Below are positions 40,888 through 48,192 of a stretch of DNA of 64,000 nt, piece after piece. Origin of the DNA: Streptomyces sp. AC1-42W (GTDB taxonomy: Bacteria; Actinomycetota; Actinomycetes; Streptomycetales; Streptomycetaceae); NCBI RefSeq assembly GCF_003248355.1, contig NZ_QKWY01000002.1:558001-622000 (forward strand), given 5' to 3'. Under the pieces are notes generated by a model. It was given only the letters and a program-made list of their open reading frames with translations. It made no database searches and was not told the DNA's origin. Every line of letters begins with the position of its first letter. Position 1 is the stretch's first letter. Position numbers and translations under genes: made by a program.

Positions 40888-41889
40888 ATGCGTTCGTACC
40901 GACTGACGTCCTCCCTCGGCGCCGCCGTCCTCCTCGCCCTCGCCGCGGCCCCCGCGCTCGCCGCCGACGACGGCGGGGCCGACCGGAGCTTCACGATCGA
41001 GGACCCCCGGATCACCGAGTCCAGCGGTCTCGCCGCGAGCCGCGCCCACCCCGGGATCTACTGGACGCACAACGACAGCGACGACGGCCCCTACGTCTTC
41101 GCCGTCGACTCGCGCACCGGGAAGACGGTCGCCACGATCACCATGAAGGGCGTCGGCTCCCCGCGCGACGTCGAGGCGATCTCCCTCGGCCCGGACGGCA
41201 ACCTCTACGTCGGCGACATCGGCGACAACCTCAACGGCAGCTGGGACCACGTCTGGATCTACCGCTTCCCCGAGCCGAAGGTGCTCAAGGACGCGACGAT
41301 CCGGGCCACCCAGTTCGACGTCACGTACGCGGACGGCCCCCGCAACGCGGAGGCGCTGATGGTCCACCCCAAGACCGGCCGCGTCTACATCGCCTCCAAG
41401 AACGAGAACGGCGGCGGCCTCTACGAAGGGCCCGCGAAGCTCATGGCGGGCGCCGACAACGTCTTCCGGCGGGTCGGGGAGGTCCCCTGGGTGACGGACG
41501 GGGCGTTCTCGCCGGACGGCAAGGAGCTGGTCCTGCGCTCGTACTTCAGCGCCCGCGGCTACGCCTTCGCGGACGGCCGCCTCGGCAAGGACTACCCCGT
41601 CGAGTCGCCGCTGCTGCCGCAGTCGGAGTCGGTCACGTTCACGGCGGACGGCTCCGCCCTGATGTACGGCTCCGAGGGCGAGCGGAGCGATGTCGTACGG
41701 GTGGATGTGGAGAGGAAGGACGATTCCGGCGGGGGCGGTGCCGTGCACCGGGGCGACGGCAAGACGACGGGCGGCTCGGCGTCCGGCGAGGACGGGGTAC
41801 CGGTGAAGGGCACGACGCTGACGGGCGTGGCCGTACTGGCGGGGATCGGACTGCTGTTCGTACTGGGGCGACGACGCCGGAAGGGGTGA
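40888..41889 (+). CDS. Secreted beta-propeller protein with C-terminal anchor
   Basis: 333 residues with an N-terminal Sec signal ending ALAADD and a C-terminal hydrophobic helix followed by basics (GVAVLAGIGLLFVLGRRRRKG). Between are repeated propeller-type blades (LAASRAHPGIYWTHNDSDD, GDIGDNLNGSWDHVWIYRFP, GAFSPDGKELVLRSY, SEGERSDVVRVD). It sits on the outer surface, tethered by the C-terminus. No LPXTG is present. Function unknown; similar proteins in actinomycetes are esterase-like or purely structural. Confidence 0.8.
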   Translation: MRSYRLTSSLGAAVLLALAAAPALAADDGGADRSFTIEDPRITESSGLAASRAHPGIYWTHNDSDDGPYVFAVDSRTGKTVATITMKGVGSPRDVEAISLGPDGNLYVGDIGDNLNGSWDHVWIYRFPEPKVLKDATIRATQFDVTYADGPRNAEALMVHPKTGRVYIASKNENGGGLYEGPAKLMAGADNVFRRVGEVPWVTDGAFSPDGKELVLRSYFSARGYAFADGRLGKDYPVESPLLPQSESVTFTADGSALMYGSEGERSDVVRVDVERKDDSGGGGAVHRGDGKTTGGSASGEDGVPVKGTTLTGVAVLAGIGLLFVLGRRRRKG

Positions 41890-41895
41890 GGGCGG

Positions 41896-42297
41896 TCAGC
41901 CTTCGGGGGTTTTCGGGCGGATCTCGTAGTGCAGGGTGCGGTCCCGTTTCAGGCGGTGGGCCAGGGGGACGAGGACGCCCTGCGACGCCGGGTACTTGCG
42001 GGAGAGCATCCGGGACGCGTGGGTGTCCTCCTTCGAGCCGGCCGGGAGGAGGCGGGCGTGGGCCTCGACCTGGGGGCCCGTGGGGCGGCCGCGCACCGTG
42101 CAGGGGCCGATGCGCACCACCGGGTGGTTGCGCATCCGTTCCACCTTCCACGCCGAGGAGAAGGTGCGGATGTACGCGTGGTCGCCCTCGACCGCGATGT
42201 GCACGGGGGTGTCGGCGTGCGTCCCGTCCTGCCGCCGCGTGCTCAGCAGGACGGTGTACTGCTTCACGAAGGGTTTGAGCTGCGGGATCGTATTCAT
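41896..42297 (-). CDS. PPOX-class F420/FMN-dependent oxidoreductase
   Basis: 133 residues, a typical split-barrel flavin/F420 protein: LSTRRQDGTHADTPVHIAVE, YIRTFSSAWKVERMRNHPVV, IGPCTVRGRPTGPQVEAHAR. This class reduces or binds cofactor F420 or FMN and small lactones or quinones. ATG at 42297. Its stop is 6 bp from the stop of the convergent propeller gene. Confidence 0.87.
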   Translation of the reverse strand: MNTIPQLKPFVKQYTVLLSTRRQDGTHADTPVHIAVEGDHAYIRTFSSAWKVERMRNHPVVRIGPCTVRGRPTGPQVEAHARLLPAGSKEDTHASRMLSRKYPASQGVLVPLAHRLKRDRTLHYEIRPKTPEG

Positions 42298-42378
42298 GCC
42301 TCCATGGTCCGCCGCCACGGGCCCGTGCTCATCCGGGCAACGGGCGCCGGACGGCGTTTCGCGTAGGGTTCCCGTCTC

Positions 42379-42885
42379 ATGACGAACGACCCCGGCCCCG
42401 AGCCCTTCACCACGCCCCGCCTGGACGCGCTGCCGCTGCGCGTGGAGTACGCCGACGAGATGGCCGCCGTACTGGGCGACCCCGCGCTGCACACCTTCAC
42501 GGGCGGCGCCCCGGAGGCCCCGGAGGCCCTGCGGGCCCGCTACGAACGGCAGACGGCCGGTTCGCCGGACCCGGACGAGCTGTGGTGGAACTGGGTGCTG
42601 CGCGAGCGCGGCGAGGGCCGCCTGATCGGCTACGTCCAGGCCACGGTGCGCGGCCCCCGCGCCGAGATCGCCTGGGTCATCGGCACCCCCTGGCAGGGCC
42701 GCGGCTACGCCCGCGAGGCGGCCCGCGCCCTCGTCACCCACCTGCGCGACACCGGCCCCCGCACCGCGTACGCCCACATCCACCCCGACCACACCGCCTC
42801 CGCAGCCGTAGCCGCCGCGGCGGGCCTGCACCGAACCGGTGAGTGGGAGGACGGCGAGGAACGCTGGGAGCCGGCCGGGGCGTGA
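42379..42885 (+). CDS. GNAT-family N-acetyltransferase
   Basis: 168 residues: N-terminal TPRLDALPLRVEYADEMAAV, the acetyl-CoA signature WVIGTPWQGRGYAREAARAL (Q/RxxGxG/A as QGRGYA) and SAAVAAAAGLHRTGEW, the RimJ-like class. The substrate is probably a small molecule or peptide N-terminus. Single gene between the F420 oxidoreductase (divergent) and the Uma2 gene (convergent). Confidence 0.92.
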   Translation: MTNDPGPEPFTTPRLDALPLRVEYADEMAAVLGDPALHTFTGGAPEAPEALRARYERQTAGSPDPDELWWNWVLRERGEGRLIGYVQATVRGPRAEIAWVIGTPWQGRGYAREAARALVTHLRDTGPRTAYAHIHPDHTASAAVAAAAGLHRTGEWEDGEERWEPAGA

Positions 42886-42888
42886 GTC

Positions 42889-43515
42889 TCAGGACTCGGG
42901 CGTACGGGACGGAGGCCGGCCCGCCTTGATCAGCTCGGCGACATCGAGGCTCACCTCGGCGCCGATGGAGGCGGGGAGCGGCGCCTGCTGGCCGGGCGCG
43001 TACACCTCGTGCCGGTCGTACGATCCGCCGCCCGGCTCGGTCAGGACGTGGACGCGGCCGTGCTTCCGGTCGAGGATCACGTACACCGGGATCTTCGCCT
43101 CGGCGTACGCGGCGACCTTGTGCCGCAGGTCGCTCCGGTAGTTGCTGGAGGTGACCTCCAGGACGAGGCGGAAGGCCGCCGGGTCGTAGCTGTTGTACTC
43201 GATCAGGTGCTCGTCGAAGTCCGCGTCGACCAGGGCCAGGTCGGGGATCGCGTAGTCCTCCGGACCACCGGGCAGCCATAGGCCGATGCCTTGGAGGACT
43301 CTCGACTCCGTGCCGTGAAGTCCTGCGGCGAGGAACGGAATCATGAGCGTGGTCAGCGCGTCCGCGTGCGGGCCGTCCGGGGGTGGAGTCACGGTAACGA
43401 GGCCTCCGATGATCTCGACGCGATGGCCGGGAAGCTGCTCGTTGAGCCGGCTGGCGGTGACGAGCAGGGGCTCCGGTTCATCGTCACAGGGGTACTCGAC
43501 TGCTGCTGCAGACAT
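42889..43515 (-). CDS. Uma2-family (PD-(D/E)XK) putative endonuclease
   Basis: 208 residues. The PD-D/E-x-K pattern is Glu in RVEIIGG, Asp in AIPDLALVDAD, and Glu in RLVLEVTSSNYRSDLRHK, the family's usual core. AYAEAKIPVYVILDRKHGRV follows as in many Streptomyces copies. Uma2 proteins are abundant in Streptomyces, of unknown role. ATG at 43515 has AGGAGGC seven nt upstream. Confidence 0.88.
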   Translation of the reverse strand: MSAAAVEYPCDDEPEPLLVTASRLNEQLPGHRVEIIGGLVTVTPPPDGPHADALTTLMIPFLAAGLHGTESRVLQGIGLWLPGGPEDYAIPDLALVDADFDEHLIEYNSYDPAAFRLVLEVTSSNYRSDLRHKVAAYAEAKIPVYVILDRKHGRVHVLTEPGGGSYDRHEVYAPGQQAPLPASIGAEVSLDVAELIKAGRPPSRTPES

Positions 43516-43610
43516 TGCGTGCCTCCTGGAATGGCTGGTGTCGAGACCATCATCGTAGGGCGAATCGACCCCGGACCGTGTTTCTGGCATATGCCACTCG
43601 GCCGAGTGAA

Positions 43611-43656
43611 GCAGAAACGGCCCCGCACGCCGTGAGGTGTGCGGGGCCGTTTCTGC
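43611..43656. terminator. Strong hairpin terminator of serC
   Basis: Perfect 18-bp stem GCAGAAACGGCCCCGCAC / complement with a 10-nt loop, ten bp beyond the serC stop in the direction of transcription. It also separates serC from the Uma2 gene downstream. Confidence 0.9.
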
Positions 43657-43665
43657 GCGTACGCG

Positions 43666-44784
43666 TTACAGCTTTTCGATCACGTAGTCGATGCAGGCCG
43701 TCAGGGCCTGGACGTCCGACGAGTCGATGGCCGGGAACATCGCGATGCGGAGCTGGTTGCGGCCCAGCTTGCGGTAGGGCTCGGTGTCCACGATGCCGTT
43801 GGCGCGGAGGGCCTTGGCGATCGCGGCGGCGTCGATCTCGTCCGCGAAGTCGATCGTGCCGATGACCTGGGAGCGCTTGGCCGGGTCCGTGACGAACGGG
43901 CTCGCGTACTTCGACTCCTCGGCCCAGCCGTACAGGTGGCCGGAGGAGGCGGCCGTGCGGCCGGTCGTGAACTCCAGGCCGCCCTGGCTGTTCATCCACG
44001 TCAGCTGCTCGTTCAGCAGGAACAGCGTGGCGAGCGCCGGGGTGTTGTACGTCTGGTTCTTGAGCGAGTTGTCGATCGCCGTGGGCAGCGAGAAGAACTC
44101 CGGGACGTGCCGGCCGGAGGCGTGGACGCGGGCCGCGCGCTCCAGGGCGGCCGGCGAGAAGACGCCGATCCACAGGCCGCCGTCCGAGGCGAAGGACTTC
44201 TGCGGGGCGAAGTAGTAGACGTCCGTCTCGGTGATGTCCACGGGCAGGCCGCCCGCGCCGGAGGTGGCGTCCACCAGGACCAGGGCGCCCTCGTCGGCGC
44301 CCGCGACGCGCTTGATCGGGGCCGCGACACCGGTCGAGGTCTCGTTGTGCGTGAAGGCGTAGACGTCCACGCCCGCCTCGGCCTGCGGCTCCGGGTGGGT
44401 GCCCGGCTCGGAGGCGATGACGGTCGGCTCGGCCAGCCACGGGGCGAGCTTGGCTGCCTTCGCGAACTTCGAGGAGAACTCGCCGAAGTTGAGGTGCTGG
44501 GACTTCGACTCGATCAGACCGTGCGTCGCGATGTCCCAGAACGCGGTGGAGCCGCCGTTGCCGAGGATCACCTCGTAGCCCTCGGGGAGGGAGAAGAGGT
44601 CGCGTACGCCGTCGCGCACCGATCCGACCAGGTTCTTCACCGGGGCCTGGCGGTGGGACGTACCGAGCAGGGACGTGCCGGTGGCGGCCAGCGCGTCGAG
44701 CGCCTCGGTCCGCACCTTGGAGGGACCGGCGCCGAAGCGCCCGTCCGCGGGCTTGATGTCAGCGGGAATCTGGATGTCGGCCAC
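43666..44784 (-). CDS. serC: Phosphoserine aminotransferase
   Basis: 372 residues, the actinobacterial-type SerC length. The family converts 3-phosphohydroxypyruvate and glutamate to O-phosphoserine and 2-oxoglutarate in serine (and pyridoxal) biosynthesis. It has the start motif DGRFGAGPSKVR, the Ser-rich GTSHRQAPVKNLV, and the PLP lysine in FAPQKSFASDGG. It is single, followed by a strong terminator, and separated from the conservon by 101 bp. Confidence 0.97.
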   Translation of the reverse strand: MADIQIPADIKPADGRFGAGPSKVRTEALDALAATGTSLLGTSHRQAPVKNLVGSVRDGVRDLFSLPEGYEVILGNGGSTAFWDIATHGLIESKSQHLNFGEFSSKFAKAAKLAPWLAEPTVIASEPGTHPEPQAEAGVDVYAFTHNETSTGVAAPIKRVAGADEGALVLVDATSGAGGLPVDITETDVYYFAPQKSFASDGGLWIGVFSPAALERAARVHASGRHVPEFFSLPTAIDNSLKNQTYNTPALATLFLLNEQLTWMNSQGGLEFTTGRTAASSGHLYGWAEESKYASPFVTDPAKRSQVIGTIDFADEIDAAAIAKALRANGIVDTEPYRKLGRNQLRIAMFPAIDSSDVQALTACIDYVIEKL

Positions 44785-44885
44785 GAGTCGGAGCGTAGTC
44801 CTTCGCTGCGGTGCTCACGCACCCTGTCCGTCCGATGAGACAGGGTTTCCGACTCGTGGCCGTCGGAGCTACGTGCGACCCCCGG

Positions 44886-45548
44886 TCAGGGCGTGGGCTC
44901 CGGTTCCAGCGCACCGGCGACCTCCGGCACGGTGTCCCCGGCGTCCCCGGCGGCCGCCTCGGCGCTCCGCGCCGACAGCCGGTGCAGGTACTCCACCAGC
45001 GTGATCAGCACGTACTTGCTGGAGGACCGGTCGCGCGCGTCGCACTCCACCAGCGGCACGTCCGGGGAGATGTCGAGCGCCTCCCGGAGCTGCTGCTCGG
45101 TGTGGAGCGGGCCGCCGAAGTCGTTGCAGGCGACGATGAACGGCGTGCCGTGGTGCTCCAGCCGGTCTATCGCGTACCAGGAGTCGGCGAGGCGCCGGGT
45201 GTCCACGAGCACGACGGCGCCCAGGGTGCCGGAGAACAGCCGGTCCCACAGGAACCAGAAGCGCTCCTGGCCGGGCGCGCCGAACAGATAGAGCACCGAG
45301 CGCTCGTCCAGGCTGATCCGGCCGAAGTCGAAGGCGACGGTGGTGGACGTCTTGGACCGCACCCCGTCGAGGTGGTCCACCGCCTCGCCCGCACGGGTCA
45401 TCGTCTCCTCCGTGTTGAGCGGACGGATCTCGCTCACGGATCGGACCATGGTGGTCTTGCCGACCCCGAAGCCGCCGACCACGACTATCTTCAGTCCGTT
45501 GTCGGCCGTCGCCTGCAGGGTGGCGCGGTCAGAGGTTGCGGAGTCCAA
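44886..45548 (-). CDS. cvnD: Conservon Ras-like ATP/GTP-binding protein CvnD
   Basis: 220 residues with P-loop VVVGGFGVGKTTMV, switch region TMTRAGEAVDHLDGV, FDFGRI as Walker B-like and CNDFGG as the NKxD-like motif. Such MglA-type GTPases form the last member of the four-gene Streptomyces conservons. The start is a TTG at 45548, 20 nt inside the DUF742 gene, so it is coupled; no better start is in frame. It likely signals downstream of the kinase-like CvnA at the membrane. Confidence 0.9.
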   Translation of the reverse strand: MDSATSDRATLQATADNGLKIVVVGGFGVGKTTMVRSVSEIRPLNTEETMTRAGEAVDHLDGVRSKTSTTVAFDFGRISLDERSVLYLFGAPGQERFWFLWDRLFSGTLGAVVLVDTRRLADSWYAIDRLEHHGTPFIVACNDFGGPLHTEQQLREALDISPDVPLVECDARDRSSSKYVLITLVEYLHRLSARSAEAAAGDAGDTVPEVAGALEPEPTP

Positions 45549-45894
45549 CGAGCACCTGTTCCAGGATGTCGGGGGCGGGAAGCCGGTCCGATACGCGTGC
45601 GGTACGCGGATGGCGGGCGCTGATCCGGCCGGTGTCGAGCAGGTCGCAGAGCAGGATGCGCACGATGCTGACGGGCAGGTCGAGATCGGCGGCGATCTCG
45701 ACGACGGCGGTGGGCCGTTGGCACATCCGCAGGATCGCCACGTGCTCCGACTGCATGCCGGGCGTCGGCTCGCACTCGGAGACCACGAGCGTGACCAGGT
45801 CGAAGGCGGCGGAGTCGGACCGGGTGCGGCCACCGGTGAGGGTGTAGAGCCGGTCCGGTCCGTCGTCCCTGCCGGGGCGCAGGCGCGGCGTCAT
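45529..45894 (-). CDS. cvnC: Conservon DUF742 protein CvnC
   Basis: 121 residues with DUF742 features: RLYTLTGGRTRS, DLVTLVVSECEPTPGMQSEH, and a winged-helix-like AILRMCQRPTAVVEIAADLD. ATG at 45894 overlaps the roadblock stop (ATGA). It is the third member of the conservon, probably an adaptor linking the GTPase and the sensor. Confidence 0.92.
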   Translation of the reverse strand: MTPRLRPGRDDGPDRLYTLTGGRTRSDSAAFDLVTLVVSECEPTPGMQSEHVAILRMCQRPTAVVEIAADLDLPVSIVRILLCDLLDTGRISARHPRTARVSDRLPAPDILEQVLVGLRNL

Positions 45895-46325
45895 ACGGCG
45901 GTGCCCCGGCCGGCCACCGCGTCGGCGGGTTCGCGGGGCGGGGCGACGAGATGCTCGCCGAGCTGTTCGACCAGCTCGCTCATGTTGTGGCCGACCAGGC
46001 CCACGTCGGCGGTCTCGGCGGCGACGACGGCGAGATGGGCGCCCGCGCCCGCCTCCACGATGAACAGGATGCCGCCGTAGAACTCGGCCATGGCGGAGCG
46101 GACGCCGCCGGTGCCGTTGCCGAACTCGACGGACGCGCCGTGGGACAGGCTCTGGATGCCGGCGGAGATCGCGGCCAGCTGGTCCGCCTGGTCGACGGAC
46201 AGCTCGGGGGTGCGGCACAGCTTGAGGCCGTCCCTGGACAGCACGAGGGCGTGCCGGGCGCCGGGGGTCCGTTCCAGGAGCCCCTCCAGCAGCCAGTTGA
46301 GCTTCTCGTCGGTGGTCGCGGTCAT
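45891..46325 (-). CDS. cvnB: Conservon roadblock/LC7 protein CvnB
   Basis: 144 residues, roadblock/LC7 fold: WLLEGLLERTPGARHALVLS, LSVDQADQLAAISAGIQSLS, LFIVEAGAGAHLAVVAAETA. In conservons it binds the GTPase CvnD as its regulator. ATG overlaps the CvnA stop (ATGA). Confidence 0.94.
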   Translation of the reverse strand: MTATTDEKLNWLLEGLLERTPGARHALVLSRDGLKLCRTPELSVDQADQLAAISAGIQSLSHGASVEFGNGTGGVRSAMAEFYGGILFIVEAGAGAHLAVVAAETADVGLVGHNMSELVEQLGEHLVAPPREPADAVAGRGTAV

Positions 46326-47902
46326 CGGGAGTCGCCTTCCGGGTGTGGGGAGTCGGGCCGTACGGCGTTGCGGAAGCTGCTGAAGCGGGCCGCGCGCGCC
46401 TTCGGGTCCGGGGCGGGGGTGGTGGACGCGGCGTCGTCGGCCGCGTCGGTGTCCCGCGCGGAGCCGGCGGCGCGTGCCCTGGCCTCGGCGGCGGCCAGGG
46501 TGCGGCCGCGCGAGCGCTTGGGCAGGCCGCTCTCGCCGAAGCGGGGGAGGTTGCCGGTGGTGTCCGAGGCCGAGTCGGAGCGGAGCGGCCCGGAGCCGGA
46601 CTGCCCGGCGGGGGCGGTGTGCCGGTCGCCGGGGGCCGCCGCCGGTTCGGTGCCGGAGGTGTGTACGGGTTCCGGCTCGGCGGCCGGGGCGGGGACGCCC
46701 GGGGTCGCGGTGGCCGGGGTCCGGGTGGCCGGGGTGCTCGCGGCCGGGGCGGCGGTGCCGGTCGCGCCGGTACGGGTCTGGGTGCGGGTGATGATCTCCT
46801 GCGGGAGCATCATCAGGGCGCCGGTGCCGCCGCGCGCGGAGGGCCGGAACGAGACGGTCAGCCCGTGCTTGCGGGCCAGCCGGCCGACGACGGCGAGCCC
46901 GAGCCGGGTGCCGGTCAGGCCGGTGAGGTCGTTGTCGCCGGCGGAGACCGCGCGCTCGGCGCGGCGCAGCTGCACATCGCTCATGACCAGGCCGCTGTCC
47001 TCGACGGTGATGACGATCCCGGCCGGGACCTCCTCCACGTACACATGGACCTCGGCCGTGGGCGGCGAGAAGGCGGCGGCGTTGTCCAGGAGTTCGGCCA
47101 GGGCGTGCATGACGCCCTCGGCGGCGTGCCCGGCGACGGCGACGTCGCTGGTGGAGTGGAGCCGGACGCGCTGGTAGCCGCTGATCCGGCCCATCGCGCC
47201 GCGCAGCACGGACTCCATGACGATGGGCCTGGCCCAGCGGCGGCCGGAGCGGGCGCCGGTGAGCACGGCGATGGAGTCGGCGAGCCGGCCGGCCTGGGCG
47301 GTGCGGTGGTCCAGGTGGAGGAGGTCGGTGAGGACGTCCTCGGAGGTGTGCCGGTGCTCCATCTCGCGCAGGTCGGCGAGCATGCTGGTGGCCAGCGCCT
47401 GCATCCGGCCGGCCGCGTTGGCGCAGGCGGTGAGGGCGGCGGAGCGCTCGGTCTCGGCGCGCGAGACGCGGGCCCGCAGCTGCGCGGTCTCGGCGGTGAG
47501 GCGGCTGCGGAGTTCGGCGCCCTCGGCGGTGAGCCGGGCGGCCTCGGCGGCGGCCTCGTCCTTGGCACGGGCCGCCTCCGCGGCGGCGGCGGCCCTGACG
47601 CGGGCGTTCTCCGCGGTGAACCGCTGCGCCTCGGCGGCGGAGGCGGAGACCAGGCGGGAGACCTCCGCCGTGAACCGCCCGTTCTCCGCGGTGTGGGCCT
47701 CGCGGAGCCGGCGGATCGCGACGCGGGCGTGGACGGCGGTGGCGACGGCGGCGGCGAGCAGTACGGCGGCCGCGCCGGAGCCCCAGGCCACCGCGGCCCT
47801 GGCCGATTCGGGAGCGGCGAGGGCCGCCCAGGCGCACAGGGGTGCGGCGAGGGCCACCGTGACCAGAAGGGCCAGTGCGGTCGGCCGGGATGTGGGACGC
47901 AA
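46322..47902 (-). CDS. cvnA: Conservon nitrate/sensor-type histidine kinase CvnA
   Basis: 526 residues. Two N-terminal TM helices (LALLVTVALAAPLCAWAALA, SGAAAVLLAAAVATAVHARV), then a long alanine/glutamate coiled coil (AEAARAKDEAAAEAARLTAE and related heptads), a region with HRHTSEDVLTDLLHLDHRTA, and an HATPase_c domain (ELLDNAAAFSPPTAEVHVYV N-box, GLVMSDVQLRR, GTRLGLAVVGRLARKHGLTV). No phospho-acceptor His box is clear, as usual in CvnA. A Pro/Ala-rich tail of about 140 residues follows. The start is a TTG with AAGGA nine nt upstream. Confidence 0.9.
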   Translation of the reverse strand: MRPTSRPTALALLVTVALAAPLCAWAALAAPESARAAVAWGSGAAAVLLAAAVATAVHARVAIRRLREAHTAENGRFTAEVSRLVSASAAEAQRFTAENARVRAAAAAEAARAKDEAAAEAARLTAEGAELRSRLTAETAQLRARVSRAETERSAALTACANAAGRMQALATSMLADLREMEHRHTSEDVLTDLLHLDHRTAQAGRLADSIAVLTGARSGRRWARPIVMESVLRGAMGRISGYQRVRLHSTSDVAVAGHAAEGVMHALAELLDNAAAFSPPTAEVHVYVEEVPAGIVITVEDSGLVMSDVQLRRAERAVSAGDNDLTGLTGTRLGLAVVGRLARKHGLTVSFRPSARGGTGALMMLPQEIITRTQTRTGATGTAAPAASTPATRTPATATPGVPAPAAEPEPVHTSGTEPAAAPGDRHTAPAGQSGSGPLRSDSASDTTGNLPRFGESGLPKRSRGRTLAAAEARARAAGSARDTDAADDAASTTPAPDPKARAARFSSFRNAVRPDSPHPEGDSR

Positions 47903-48192
47903 AGCGGAGTCCTTGAGGGCGGACGGTGGCGGACGGGCGGTTCGAACGCGCGTGGTGCGCGGGGCGGTTCGGTCGTGCGTGGCACCTGGGGCGGGTGGGA
48001 CGGGTGAGACGGGGGCGCCAACTGGAACAGGTGATTCCCAGCTAAGTCACCGTCACTATATGAGAATTGACGATCTCTTTGGGAAGAACTGGTGGTGATC
48101 CGCGTTCTGTTTAGGTTTTCAACTTGTCAATTTCCGGCTGAATAATGTCGGGCTCGGCCCCGTGCGGCGATCTTCGGCGGCATCCTTGACGC
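47903..48192. other. Intergenic divergent region of the conservon
   Basis: 290 bases between CvnA and the divergent Fe-S oxidoreductase, AT-rich at 48030-48130, holding both promoters. No gene. The tiny plus-strand frame at 48060 is not supported (see rejected items). Confidence 0.4.

Noticed and set aside
48060..48098. Tiny plus-strand frame encoding MRIDDLFGKNWW
   Set aside because: Twelve codons in an AT-rich promoter region with no ribosome site; not distinguishable from chance.
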